Below are positions 50,623 to 63,955 of a DNA stretch of 64,000 nt, piece by piece. The stretch comes from Dipylidium caninum (lineage: Eukaryota; Platyhelminthes; Cestoda; Cyclophyllidea; Dipylidiidae): positions 434,001-498,000 of the forward strand of contig QEYB01000047.1 in assembly GCA_017562135.1 (NCBI GenBank). The letters are read 5' to 3'. Within the stretch, counting starts at the first letter, position 1. Each line of letters opens with the position of its first letter. Position numbers and translations under genes: made by a program. The notes beneath the pieces were generated by a model that saw nothing but the letters and a program-made list of their open reading frames with translations, made no database searches and was not told the DNA's origin.

Positions 50623-50765
50623 TTAGGATCGAGGGAAGGTAATCACGGAACGCATTACGATGAAAACGAGAAGAAATTGGAGAATTTTTAGTGGCCACCG
50701 ATCAAATTTCACATAGACACTTTTGAACTTGCCAGTCACTTGGCTAATTGCAACAATTAAGTTAC
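50623..50765 (-). other. Possible alternative last exon of the 521-residue gene
   Basis: A sequence ttaacttacag precedes 50765 on the minus strand. Joined to the phase-1 donor-like CAAG|gtaaat at 51976/51975, it gives an in-frame continuation of about 45 codons, ending at the TAA at 50623-50625. One acceptor in matching phase is expected by chance at a fair rate, so the support is weak. Confidence 0.2.
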
Positions 50766-51943
50766 CTGTAAGTTAATTGTGCATTACGAACGAGGTGAAA
50801 GTGAAGTGATTTTCATTTTAGGATGAAATTATCTCGAGAAAATCCACTTCTGTCACTTCGGTGTGAACTCTGTGCTTCAATACAGCCTCCATTATGCGGC
50901 GTGAGAATGGGTTGGAAAAACATTCTCAACCTAACGCATAACGTGACAGCCAATAAGAGATTGACTGGTCACAATGTTCAATTTACCTTAAGTGTGATTT
51001 TTAAGCAAATAGCCCAAATACTTTACAGCTTAATTTGATAAAGTGTTGTTTAAGACGCCTTGTGATGATGAAGTCAACGTTGCCAGCTTTACATTTAGAA
51101 CATTTGTTAATGTGAAGAGGTTGTGTTAACTGAATCACGCTAAACGGCAACTTTATACCACATGAAGTTATGCAATTGAAGAAAAACTCAATACCATACT
51201 CCCAAATCCTCTTTAGACGCATGTTAAGCCTCCGAAGTTCTGATCATCTTATTGCTCTATTAGAATCACAGGGGCAAGCTGTTGTGAGATCCTAATCGGC
51301 CCACAGAACAATCACTTAAGGAAATGCACCCAAACTTTCAAAGATGATCGAATCCTGTTTGTTCACCAGTCATTCATGAAACCTAGTGTGTAATGAAGTC
51401 CCAAAAGGAAAGACTTTTTCGGGACAACAGGGTGCACATCCATACACTTTCAAACATCTGTTACTTCATAAGGCTAAAGCAATTTGGAGGAGGATAAAGG
51501 CGTCATTCCTAGTTTTAACTATCTGGAAGGTGTAGAATGACAGCCAGAAACCATGTTCAATGTTTATTATACTCTGTACATCCATAACTTTCACCTTGGT
51601 ACGAACAACTGTGCTGTACTATTTATCTTCGCTATGCTATTTCCTTTAATAAAGGCAAGGCGCAAAGCTTCAATGAATAAAAACGCGTTAGACTGTTAGG
51701 CGAGCCAAAAGGATGAGGGATGAATCAGTGAAAGGTGGAAGTTCGTTAGTGTTTAATTAATATATGGAAGCAAGTGCTATTAAAAGCGTCCTAACATCCG
51801 CCCAGAAAATAAACGAAAAGGTCTTCCATGAAAGCTCATGAATTAGTTACCGTAGGCGTAAAATCTTTGCCACCAAACTTCGTCCTCATAATAAGGATAG
51901 TCTGAATTGAAAAGTTATTCCTTTTGAAGTGTCACATAAAACT

Positions 51944-53509
51944 TTAAAAATTTAATTTAGGAAAATCCCATTTACCTTGCTTTTCATAAGTTCCACTGCC
52001 ACTGTAACTTCCAGCTACTTCACTCGAACTCTGCCGAGCTCTGAGTTTCTGACACACCCAACAGCACGCTACTACGAAGCAGGATAATGTGATAAGATTG
52101 AGGAGAAGTAAACAAACAATCCCAATAACCAAGTTTCTTATTCTTATCCGATCCGCTGAGAACACTTCTGAAGGGGCTGGGTTAATGGTTAAATGCGACC
52201 TTGTTGTCGTGAATGCCTCGGGGGATTTAATTGCATCTTTCAACGGAATCACACTTGATGCTATGATAGGAGAAGGAGTTTGAGGGGTGGTAGTAGTCGT
52301 AACTGTAGTGACCGTCGTCGTCGATATTGATATCAGCTGGGGTATAGTAGTTATAAGGTTTGTGGATCGAAAGGTCGTATCCAACATTCCATAACCGGGA
52401 ATAGCCCAACAGTCAGGCATTTTCTTTAGCTCCACTAATGGATTTGTCAGATCTGATTCTGTTTCACAGGAATAGAAATCTAGTACTTGCTGCTGATGGA
52501 CAAGAGAAGCTGTAGAATCACGTTTTGCCAATTTATCCGCATGTGTCACCACGTAGCCGGGTGTCTCTGGACACCGAGCCGAATTACAGCAAAATCGTTC
52601 TTCACGTGGCCATCGGTAGCACGAGTAATGGCCTCTGCATTGTAAAAACTTGACTTGCCATCGCAACCATGGCAACCACAACCGTCCGAAGGCTGGGAAG
52701 TCGTTCTCCGTCTCACAGTAGAAAGTCAGCCGCACATAAGTCTCCGAAAATGCTGATACCATATCCGAATTTTGCAAGAAGCTAGTTTCTTCTAAGTAAT
52801 CAGGATTCCAGAGAATTAAGCCACTCAGATTTACCAACCTAAAGACATTGGCCAAGTCTATGTAGGTTAGTTTCTTTATCTTCACCATAATTAAAGACAA
52901 TTTGATGGGTGTATTTGACTGAGGCCTTACGTTTCGACGAACTGCTTCTACTAACCGCGTTAACGCACCGGAAATCATGGCATCAGCAGTTATTCGAAGG
53001 TGAGGATTTTCTGTTCGCGGTTTGAGGACTATTCTAAGTGGAACTGCATGATTCGCAGTCTTGCGAGTAGCTTTAGCCCCGTTGGTGAAAAATTTCGCCG
53101 TAATTGGGATTAAGGCAGTGCTGGGTGGTTGCCAGTAGTTGCAATCGAGTTGGTGTGTCACTATGGCGTTATGAGGTAGTGCAGAGGTACAATCGAAGAC
53201 ATTGGAGCCATTGGGCATTGAAATTGTATAACAAGTTATTTCAGGACACCGAGGATTCCGCGAATATCGTACAGAAGGATGTAATGAAGATAAAGACTGT
53301 CGTGAAAGTCCAGAAGGTGGAGATGTAGTCGTTGTGGATGGTGATGTCGTATACGGTTTATCTATGGGCTGTTCAGGAGGAATAGCTTTTGCAAGCGGAA
53401 TTGTTAGTTCTTCATCGTCAGGAAGTTGAATGGTCAAAGTGTCTATAACACTGGGTTCTGCGCGGATAAGGATTACAAGTAGAACGAATAGGAAAATCCT
53501 AAGTTTCAT
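51944..53509 (-). CDS. Type I membrane protein of unknown function (single exon or last large exon)
   Basis: 521 codons, by far the longest frame in the second half of the window. Residues 1-17 are a clear signal peptide (hydrophobic LRIFLFVLLVILI, then AEP). A short Thr/Ser/Pro-rich linker (about 51-75) is followed by a cysteine-containing ectodomain (about 85-390) with probable N-glycosylation sites (NGS and NLS). It includes a Leu-rich part (LTYIDLANVFRLVNLSGLIL) and a Cys cluster (CRGHYSCYRWPREERFCC). A Thr-rich mucin-like stalk follows (about 400-420), then one membrane helix (about 460-486) with several Cys, and a short Ser/Gly-rich cytoplasmic tail. AG lies two bases before the ATG after a pyrimidine-containing stretch, which suggests a 5' splice junction (cis or trans). 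A donor-like CAAG|gtaaat falls in codon 512, so the last ten residues may really be intron. No family recognised. Likely a surface receptor or adhesion protein (inference). Confidence 0.85.
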   Translation of the reverse strand: MKLRIFLFVLLVILIRAEPSVIDTLTIQLPDDEELTIPLAKAIPPEQPIDKPYTTSPSTTTTSPPSGLSRQSLSSLHPSVRYSRNPRCPEITCYTISMPNGSNVFDCTSALPHNAIVTHQLDCNYWQPPSTALIPITAKFFTNGAKATRKTANHAVPLRIVLKPRTENPHLRITADAMISGALTRLVEAVRRNVRPQSNTPIKLSLIMVKIKKLTYIDLANVFRLVNLSGLILWNPDYLEETSFLQNSDMVSAFSETYVRLTFYCETENDFPAFGRLWLPWLRWQVKFLQCRGHYSCYRWPREERFCCNSARCPETPGYVVTHADKLAKRDSTASLVHQQQVLDFYSCETESDLTNPLVELKKMPDCWAIPGYGMLDTTFRSTNLITTIPQLISISTTTVTTVTTTTTPQTPSPIIASSVIPLKDAIKSPEAFTTTRSHLTINPAPSEVFSADRIRIRNLVIGIVCLLLLNLITLSCFVVACCWVCQKLRARQSSSEVAGSYSGSGTYEKQGKWDFPKLNF

Positions 53510-56500
53510 TCTGGAGATTTACATAGACGGGCTTAATCTATAAGGTAAAGGAAGGAAGGGAGGTTACTAGCGCTTACACCTAAGCAGTCGCGAGTATTAA
53601 ACAAAAAGTGCTAATCAAACAGCAACATTCCTGTGACATACTAAATGCCGAGTCGAATACTCCGCCTTTTAGGTCAGTTTTCTATGAATCCCCTTTTGAT
53701 TTATCTACGTGTATTAAGCAGGCTTCCAATGATATGTAAAGAAAAGCAACTGAGGTTGATGGCCACGGCCAACTCGCCAAATAAAGCATTTGAACATTGT
53801 AGTGGAGAGTTCTTTCTTAAATAAGTTCTGGAGAACCGTCTTATATGAAATGACCTCTGGCAAGATCGCTATAAGTAAATTCGATGTTCATTATTATTTC
53901 CTATACTCTAATCCGTCATCCCTCAAGCGCCTGAAGGTTACTGGCAATTGTATATAGCCGTGATGGATATGCTGTTGCCACGGGACCTATACGGTGAACG
54001 ATTTCTCAACGAAATAAAATGTGAGTAGATCAAGCGCTTCTAGTAAAGCATTTCATGCAGTGATTTGGGAAGTGTCGTAAAAATGAATGATGGCTGGGCA
54101 TTTCGAAAGGGGTTGAGGATATCTTGAGTGTTGCCATGTATACCAGAAGAACGGTAAACGGAATAAACTTGCAACCTTGAGGCCTTATTTTTTTTTAAAA
54201 TCCACTTGTTATCAATTAATTTTGAATCTATAATCCTTTAAGATGATCAGTCGATGAAAATTAGGAAGGTTCCCCAGGCTCAAACAGATTTTCGTTTACT
54301 AATACCGTGGACACTTGCCTTCCATTACCTAGGAGGTGAAGGCTTTCCCGGACCGGAATGAATTATATCACTTATGGCATACGGGATGGAACGGTGTGCT
54401 AATCGACGCACCTGACGCTTAACTCTTCATGATACTGACCTCTTAAGCTTTCCTACTGAACCGGAGACTTAAAAAGCACGACCTTTTTGACTATACCTGC
54501 TAACAATTAAATGCGGATCAAGCTAAAGGGCAGAAGGGAGTAGCACTACCAAAAGTTTATTCTTGATATAGCGGTGAGCAAGCCGGTAAGTGACGATCCG
54601 GCTTGAAATTCTTTACTCTCTGGGTAATGTGCTATTCCTTTCAATCTAAGTCAGATTTAACAAAATGAGATGTATATGACCTCAAAATAGCGATGTATAA
54701 CCGACCAAATACAAGAAGAAAATCACTCGTAGGCTGTGGAGTTGAAATGAATTATGACTTATTTTCGGCACACGTATTCGTACTTACATCAATTTGCAGG
54801 CGCATTGCTGTACTATTAATGCAGAAGCATTCCGATCTTTTCATTTATAATAGATCTCAACTGTTCTACCAAACGTCGGTTATAGCTGGGCGCATTGTTA
54901 ATTTTGTTAGTGACTCGTAGGCTTGAGATATTGTGCGCCAGATCCTCGTGTGAATTGTTTAATGGAAATAATCCTCGAGAAATTTCTAAGATTTCAACAA
55001 CAGAATAACGATACCCAAAAGTTAGTTTATTATCTCCTGCTCAAATTAATCAAACAAATAATTTTAATTGCTTCGTTAATGGGATGAATTGATTCAACGA
55101 TAGTTAGCGGTTTGCAAAACAAATTGTATTAATCTGGTGGTATGCTGTGCCAATAAAAGGACCTACAGTCTCATATGAAGCCTTGGTTTACATTCTGAAT
55201 TATAACTCACTGGGAAAATAGAAGGCTCTTTATGCTTGGGATTTCCTATGTATACTGTGAATAAGACAAATCTCTAATAGTAACCAGTGGGTGAAAATGC
55301 AAAACAACTTAATGTGAGCGATAAATTATTCCCATATGGTAACTAGAGTGTTTAAATGTCAATGTGAAGACGTTTGGTGAATAGCGGAAAATTGATAAAA
55401 GTTATAAATTCATCGCTTCTCGAAGACTATGTTCTTATACTCCGCATGAGTGGCCCTTTCAGTCTCAAATCTAACCATTTCTGAGAGCCTCTTACTCCCT
55501 CTCCTTCCACATTTTCTCGAAGGGAAGAAAAGACTCATTCCTTCTCGGATTCAGTTATAGGTGCCAATTTTAGGTTGAAGTTTCTATAAACCACTTGCAT
55601 ATAACTCAGCAAATAATGATCGTGAGGTCATAAAAAACCCACTTATGTAGCAAAAAGTTATTCTTCTTCCTTTTCTCACCCTCCTTATGCAGTGATGTAC
55701 GTGAATTAAGCAAAATTCATTAATCCATTCATTACTGGATCTATCGTGTACCAATGCAATAACATGCTTCACATTAAACTGTAAAAGATTAAAGTTACAA
55801 ATGTCTGTAATTTCATTAAACATCATTGGTTCTCATGGTTTTATTGAACCACGTGCCGTTTTTCCTTTCTGTACATGACTTTGGCAGGCCGATCCTGAGT
55901 AACATATTTTGTCATCTGGATTGTCGAGAAACCTTAAAAGGCGTGCACTTCTGAGCGAGTAAAGAAAATCTTTCAATCCGGGTTCTTTCTGTGTGTGTAC
56001 TCGACATAGAGTAGGTGATTTTTGTCGTGACCTTTGCTACAACTTTTGTACTCTATTGTTCTTACTCTCTTCCGGTATGGAGTAATGTACAAGGGACCTC
56101 TTGTAATGAAAAGTACAGATTGACAAATATTTACTCAGGAATCACTTTCGGTCAACCGTAGAACAGAGAACATCATGAATCCATTAATATTTGTCATGAG
56201 GTCCTGTCCAATAAGCCCAAAACAAGGATATTTACTTCATTAAGGCACCTTTGAAAGCAATCCCCTTGTTAAAATGCCCTTTTAGATATCAAAATCACTC
56301 ATATTAACATAGATGTGGACAAAAACCGAGAAGACAAATTAACATTGTAGGAAAATGAAAATGGGTATAGGGATAATGGCAAACGGCAAAAAAAATAGAG
56401 TTAACGTACCTTTGTGGTTACCAAACAGTAGAACTCGTTTCACTCTGTCAATATGCTGTATATGAACATCAGAACTCATGCCGCGCGGTGATTGAACGCT

Positions 56501-58557
56501 TCATTAACCTGTATCCGCGATGCATCGTTCTGATTGGGCAGACTTTTACCCAATAGAAGTAGTTCGTGTAAATAAATAATACGTTTTCTGCACGCATGCA
56601 CACCAGTGAGAGGGTAAAATTGTATAAGGATATCTCTCGACTTGTAGATAAATTCATCAGTTATTTTTATTCACATATTCGGTAAGACACGTGGGGCAAT
56701 AATGATTAAATCGCCTAATTTTTTTTTTCTAGAGGAAGGGTAGAGGCGTTATTGGAATGATTTACTTCTTCCTATTCTTCATAGTAAATGTCTCGTTAAT
56801 TTGTTGACACTGGTAGCACTCAATGTATTTTGTAATAACTCCTCAACTTTGAACTACCTTCTAACAGCATTCTTTGAAATTTCTTATTACCCGTCGGAAA
56901 ACGTAGAAAACATCAACTCAATATGGATACAAAAGGAATTGGAATTAGATGGTAATCCAACGGATTCACCTTGTATTTCAACGAGTACGCATTTTGGTAA
57001 TGAAATCTATTTAGACGAACTCGTATTATTTACAATTTTCACATAATAAATTGCCACGCTTATGTCTCTGATATTATCGGTTTCAACACAGTGTTCCTCA
57101 GGGACCCCTGTACAATTACCTCAGGTGGAGATTTCATCTCTTTCCCTTCCCCCTAGCTTACAGTTCAGCTATGTTGAGCAGGTTGAACTGAAGGCCAATA
57201 AGTGACTTGGTGAGAATAAGTGAACCTTTCTTCCTATCAGGAACTAATATTTACAACTTCTCTAAATTGCCGCAACTAAAATAAGGCCTATTAATTTTCC
57301 AATGTAGCACAATATCCTCAACATAGGTGCAAGTAGGAGAATGCATTCGCTTTGGATTATCTTGTACTTTTATTGTAAGTATACCGTTCAGATAACGGTC
57401 TCTTACAAGCAATGTCATGTACTAGAAGTTCTTATGGTGATACCAAAAAGATAGTGATTAAAACGGCCTCAAAATAAAGTGATAGCATCAGTAGGCTGGA
57501 AAGCAAGTGATAAGAATTTCGGAAAAAAGCTGAGTATGTCAAATTTGCGAATGTGAAGGCTCATAATTTATAACTTATTAAGAGACATAATATGACCATA
57601 GTTTCCGTGAGTCCTCGTGAATGTCACTTATTAAGTTAGTCTCAAAGCATTCCATCAATGAGTTTGAATTCAGTACAAAATAAACATCTTGTCATTATTT
57701 TATAATGCCGACAGGCATCGTTGTCACACCTACGTAGTAAATCAGGGCATTACGTAGAAAAATAAATGCAACTCAGTGAAGTTGTCAGTAAAGGGTGAAG
57801 TGATTTAATCGCAAATACGAAATCGCTGGTTTAGTCGACAATATGTATATTAAACAGGTTGAGCTATTTATGGGTGGACCTAACTTTTGCGACAGAAACG
57901 TGAACGATTGAAGATTTGCTGCCTGTCTCACGGAAGCTTAACAAACGGTAACACGACTTATACACGATGTGAGCATTTTAGAGAGCAATATTTACTAATC
58001 ATGCTATACGAAACCTCCATTCTATTCCCATTCTTCTCGCCATAACCATTGCATACTCTGCTCGCTACCGTCTACACTGGCATAACATTCGCCAAGAGGC
58101 TCATTTGCAACAAAGATGCATTTGTCGGACATACTTGCCAACAAACTAGATTTGTCCTTCTGCTTCACTCTTGGCCTGATATCTACTTCTAATAATTACA
58201 GGAGGAATATAAACCGAAGATAACTCCAATGCTGAGAACTTCGAATGTTCAGGTAAGACAATTGTATTTGGGCAACGGACGTCACCACGGTATCTCCTTT
58301 CCTAGCTCTAGCAGGTGGAGATCCACTGCGATTTATTAACTCCTCGAAATAATCACGAAGACGAAACAATTCACGCAGTTGGAAATGCAACATTATTTCT
58401 CAGTGTTATTTCCACCAAATTTCCTCTAGTTTGAGCCTCACATTCGCGCTCTACTTTCGTGAGTATTTTCATCCCCCTCCCTTCCATCACATTGAAGGCG
58501 CTGCTGCGACCTCAAGGAGGAGGAAGGAAGGGAGGGTGGGTGCGCGAGTGCGTGCGT

Positions 58558-58610
58558 GGGTAGGTGAGTGAGTAAGTGAGTGGGTGGGTGGGTGGGTGGG
58601 TGAGTGGGTG
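58558..58610 (+). repeat. (GTGA/GTGG)n microsatellite
   Basis: Tandem GTGAGTGA passing to about six copies of GTGG. The homologous place in the left arm (about 41078-41110) has only a short imperfect CACCCACGCACGCACTCACA tract. Confidence 0.85.
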
Positions 58611-60684
58611 ACTAGCACTAAAGACATGAAGAAGACCGGTGGCTGGAAAACATGTGACACTGTAGACATGAGGCCGAGTAAAGTAATTTGTTCACTCAAC
58701 CGAGCCTTCTACTTCACTCGTTCTGACCCACACCAATCTGGTTAATTCACTGACTTCACCTTGGACGTCGGCAGCAGCAATTCCTTCTCGTCTACGTGTA
58801 CTCGCGTAAGCACTGCTTCTCTACCGCTCCAACTAACCGCCATTTGGTGCAAACGGCATTCAGGTGCCTTTCATCATACGTGTTTATGTCCAAAACCATA
58901 AATCAGGTGTGGCCGCAATGGTAGTCGAATCGCTAAACAGCGCCGTCAGTGTGTTCTTGGCATTCTACACCAAGCAGGCGCATCGAACCTGTTTGGCCAT
59001 TTGCCTTAGGTACGGGAGTGCGTGACTCTAACCCACTAACCGGCTGATTTCAGTGTGGAGGGAGCGAGGGGAGTAAGGAGAATGAAGCCGTCACGCACTC
59101 AACTGGAACAAGCCTATTTGAAGCCCTCGCCTTCGTGACTCATAGACGCGCAGGTAACAAGTTGGATGCCTCATAAGATGCCGAATCAGTACATCCATTC
59201 ATTAGTTGCCTCATCACAAGTGGTTGTTTTCTGGCCTTCTTTGAAGAAGACGAAGTCAAAGACGAAGATTGAGAGAAAGATGTAAATGAAGAAGATAATG
59301 AAGAAGCGATGCACCAACCTTGCAAAGACCGTGACGATCACAATGGTGAATGGTATTAAGTAGTGGTGAACGCTGGCACGAGGAAGCAATGCTATCTTAT
59401 CCTGACAAAAGCAGTTGGCCAGACACAACACAGGACAAGCGTTCTTCCCCAATACTATTGTCTGCCTGCTGCACCGCGTGCTGTGAAGTCCGTGGTAGGT
59501 GGAAAGAGCGGACGTGTCTGCAGATGTCGATGTAATACTAGCGATTTGGGTGAGTTGACGGTGGCCAAATGGAAAGGAGACAGGGTTTCACTCGCGTGCC
59601 CCATGAAGGTTGACGGGGTTTAGCTAAGCTGTACATTAGCAGCAACGCTTGAAATGTAAGAGGGCGGATGAAAGGCACATTGTGGAGTCGGTCGGAGGAA
59701 GGTGTCCACGTGCCCACTTCAGTTGGCAGTTGGTATTCTCGGCCTCGTGAGCCGAAACTCCAAATGCAATGGGATCGGTGACAGTGGTACGAGTGTCATG
59801 CCCCACTCGCACTATTCACAAGCATCGTAAGGTGGCTTATCAACACTAGCGTGACACCTCACTCAACCAGCTCCTCCTCATCCTTGCCGAAATGGTTGGA
59901 CTTTAACATTGTGCATTCAGAGATTCTACCAGTCCCCTCCTTTGTCCCTCCTCCTCCCTCGACCCCCCTTTTATTAACGCCCACGTCGGAAATTAAGTTA
60001 AAGGTCAGTTGGCGTAGGAGACGTGGCGTCAGGTTTCCGATTGGCATTGTCACAGTGACTTGGGAGAAATGGGGACAAGGCGAGTAGGTCAGAGGCATCC
60101 TCAGTATGACTGTTTGACAATGCATGAAAGGAGATTCCTCACAATAGTTCACGCGTGACCAATGATCTCTCGCCCCACACACGCATCTAATAATGACTAC
60201 GGAGTGGTGGATGAGGTTGCCAGTCCTTCTTATTATAGCCAGATGACTGGCGGGCATGGCGGCATCAGCAGTATTCTAGAGCATCACACAGGTGCGGTGG
60301 ATGAAAGGAAGAAGGTGATGAGGCAGTGGTCACCCTAGTGCATCGATTAATGGCGCGCAGGAGATGAGTTGAGGACTTTAATGCCGACAGCCAGTAGACG
60401 AGGCTGTGTCGTGGGAATTGTGAATCCCCATAAGACGCGACTGAGGATGGAGGCTTGGTGTGCTTTTTTGCGTCAAAGCAAAGGCAATCTAGGGTACGTA
60501 CTTCTCCCACATCACGGCTGCAAGTGGTGATTGGTGAAGGCGGGTGATGACCTACTCCATTTGATGCAATTGACTATGATGTGGAAGTGAAGGAGTTACC
60601 AGACGGTGTCAGAGGGCGAAATGTTTGCCGAATATACCAATTTTTATGTAAGTGGATTCACCCGAATTCGTCGTCTGTTCCTTC

Positions 60685-60734
60685 CACAGCCACAGCCACA
60701 GTCACAGCCACAGTCACAGCCACAGTCACAGCCA
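60685..60734 (+). repeat. (CACAGC/CACAGT)n array
   Basis: About eight hexamers alternating CACAGC and CACAGT, forming a 12-base higher unit. It is expanded relative to the left-arm partner at 38911-38930. Confidence 0.88.
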
Positions 60735-60888
60735 CCTCCACATCTACCACCACTAAAGTGCTGATCTGAACAACCGCTGTCCCGCTTTCATCCCTTCCCC
60801 AGAGTCCTCTCCACCGCAGATACTACCGTACCTAGCTTTTTGTCTACTCTCCTGTGCTGTCCATCTCAACGAGCCTTATCCACCTCCT

Positions 60889-60946
60889 TTCTCTCTCTCT
60901 CTCCCTCCCTCCCTACCTACCTACCTACCTACCTACCTACCTACCT
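60889..60946 (+). repeat. (CT)n, (CCCT)n and (CTAC)n tracts
   Basis: A CT run, then CCCTCCCTCCCT, then about nine copies of CTAC. It occupies the position homologous to the left-arm GGTGGGA array but uses a different unit. Confidence 0.9.
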
Positions 60947-63730
60947 CTCACCTCTCCATCCCAAATATTTGCACCTTTTGGGGGATGTGCCTTGCGGTGT
61001 AATCAACTTATCACACGTATTTGCGAGCACTTTCATTCCCATCTCTTTGAGTGCTATCGTCATCCGAATAAAAGTGCAATTACCAGGGACATTTTCTCTT
61101 TTTGCAGCGGACACCAGCTCTTTATGCGCCACATGGCTGGGGCACCGATAGCACTGAGACAATACTGTCTAAATGTCTACGCTCACACTTGATTCCCCTC
61201 ATCACCTCTTCCTCATCTTACCCCGTTTGTCTCAACGTACCTCGTTCGTCGCCACGCCTCATCTCAAAATTCTGACTGATCCGGCGCTGTAACCACCTAC
61301 GGACACACAATTTGGCGTCAATCGGTCCCCGTAACATGCGTAGCCTAGTCTAGTCCAGTCTAGACATGCCTTGCCTTGCCTTGCCTTACCCTACCTAACC
61401 TTACCTTTTCCTCCTTCTCTCCACTCCACTCCTCTCCCCTTCCCTTTGTCTCTTCTCGCTCCACACTCACAATGGTGAGAAGCCTTTGCCCACTTGCCTC
61501 GTTATGGTCTGTCCTCCTACTTTTGCTTTGCATGTTATGAATGCCTTGATTTCTATCAATGTCATGGAGGCATTAGGGATGATGGAGGAGACGTGGGGCA
61601 ATATGAGGAGTGCCTGCATTTTGCATGCAACTGGGAATTGCCAGTACGACGGTGTTTGGAGGCAGAGGCGTTGGGCTGTTGAGGTGGTGGCTTGGTCCAT
61701 CGGTCGAAGCGACGCCCCATCAAGGGCGTGAACCCTCGAGGTGATGGAATGAGTTGTCACGTGCACTTGGGCTTATCCAGAATCCCAACAGCGTGTTCTC
61801 ACGCACCTTATGGCGACGAACATAAGAGTATAGCAGCGTGAACTGAAGACCTTTTCGAGGTTGAATCACCACCACGGACGAATTACGATGAAGAAAGATG
61901 ACGCTGCAATACTGAGGTGTCACGCAAACGCGTTGAGTGATCCTTACTTTGTCATCATGCACTCCATTGTCACGGAGTCTGCGAAGTGTCGCGGTCTGAT
62001 GAATGAACCCTTTGCGCGACGGTATGATGCAATGGAGGCGGGCAAGGAAGTACAGACCGCGACTAAATGTCGGCCTACTGCGCTAGAGTGCAGCCAATCT
62101 ATCACCGATTTTGTGAGGTTGCATTGCTCCCACCACACATGATTGGCATTTTTCGCTGTTCTCGTAATGCTCGAATGACTGGGCTTTATGCGACCCTGCC
62201 ACCAGCTCGCCAGGTACTCAGCGGGTGACCTCCACTTCTTCCTCTGTATAACTGTGCGCTGGTGCCACTCAAAGGTAGGCTTCTGCCTCGGCGAAAAGGT
62301 AGTCAGATGAAGACACTGATGATGCTACAGATGAAGTGATGGTAAGTCAAGTGGAGGAGGTTTGTCGAAGAAACGACCCACCTTACATGCAGCGATCGAA
62401 CAAAAGGGACTTGGATGAAGGCATCTGAAACGGCTGCAGGGAAGTGAAATGGTAATAATTCAACAGGGCGGGGCTCTAGATACATATGAGTGGCTCCCTG
62501 ACGGTGTCTCTGACAAGCTAGAACCCCTCTGAGGTCACAGACGACTGTCATCGCTGCCCGAGACACTGGAGTTTTAATTTAGATTGAAAAAATCCCCTGT
62601 TATCTGCCGCGTGAAACAACTGCTAAACGTAAGAGGAGGGGAGGGAGGAACCCCTGTTGCCGCGGGCGTCGTGTATGGTTGTGTAGAAACGACAGCAAGA
62701 TGAAGAAGCAAGCTCTACCGAGTGCAGTCGCCACGGTGCTGTGGAGCTGGGTCGAGGTTGGGTACAACACACTCAGGCGTAGTTCAGTTCGCCTCTATTT
62801 CCGACTCTCCACGTGTCAGTCACCATCGCCACTGTACTCCTCTATGCTCGGCTTATCTCCTCTTCCCGGAAAGGATGAGGATTTGCCTTGTCTACTTCCG
62901 GACGAGTGGGGAAGTGGTGTTGTGGTGTGGCCAACCATGCTGGGGTCAGATACATTGTTAGCCCAAATGGGGACATTGCACAAGGATGTAGTGGTCGAGT
63001 GATTGTGGCCACTCTCTCTGTTTTATGAATACTCAGAAGACGCCAGCTTCGCCGCAGAGTTGCATGCTCCGTGTGGGTGTTACTTTCCTTTCCACTCACA
63101 GCAGACTCGACGCGTTCTTCTCACTAAACGTGAGTGGATTTCGACATTTATCATCAGCTGATTACACTGGGAGAAGGTTGAGTGACATGCGATAGACTGT
63201 AGCAATTTGCGATGCGACCCGTCCGATGAGACCGCGTCGTGGTGTTCGCACGGCCTCAGCAGACTGGGCCGCTTACAGGAGGCAGGTGAGCGTGTTGTTA
63301 TCAGGGGAGGTCTGGAATTTATAGGCTAGAAAGAAGCACGTGGGAAACAGTGTCAGTGGTCCACAAGTCCCCATTCTGCCATCCGACATAAGGCAATGAC
63401 GGGTGTAAAGTGGGAGAAAATGCATCAGTAAAAGAGTTGTCCTGATTATGTCTCTGGAAGCCAGACTTGTTGTTCCGCGAATAGATGGCAGCACACGAAA
63501 TGGAGAGACCAGTGTTGAGGTTTAGATTGATTGGTAATGGCTGGAGACAGAAGAAATAGTGTACAGAGAAGGGGGCGCTCTGAAGTTGCGGCAGGCCAGA
63601 TAATCTCGCGCTTGTTTGGAGGAAACTCCCTGGTGGGGAGAGTGTATACCTCCCCAAAGTGATTGCATCTCCCACCAAACCCTTTATTTGCTCTCGCCTT
63701 TGTCCAAGCATGTACTTTTTACTATTAATC

Positions 63731-63900
63731 TTACTCCCCCTCCTCTCCACCCTTTTTTCCCCCAATCACTCTTCTTACCACTCTCTTTTGAGCCTCTTTC
63801 GCCCCTTCTCCGGTCCCGCTGCCCTCGCTGCCCCCGCTGCCCACTCTCTCCTCCTCTCGCTCCCTGCCTCTCTCTCGCTCTCTCCAACTCCCCATCACTT
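63731..63900 (+). repeat. Pyrimidine-rich tract
   Basis: C/T-rich partner of the left-arm purine tract, with CTCTCTCGCTCTCTCC-type sequence and a CCCCGCTGCC triplication around 63820-63840. Confidence 0.75.
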
Positions 63901-63955
63901 CCCGTTGTCCTCACTGTCACGGTGAAATCATTCATCAATGGGAAGTACACAAAAG

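Larger units (their letters stand above)
42509..57124. other. 14.6-kb loop between inverted arms
   Basis: Unique AT-rich sequence enclosed by the two arms. It holds the 521-residue membrane protein gene (51944-53509, minus). The stretches 42509-48029, 48294-51943 and 53510-57124 have only short frames without recognisable content. These include 43510-43743 plus, 44859-45152 plus (ending in a T-rich tract) and 56801-57046 plus, which ends about 80 bases before the right arm. Confidence 0.8.
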
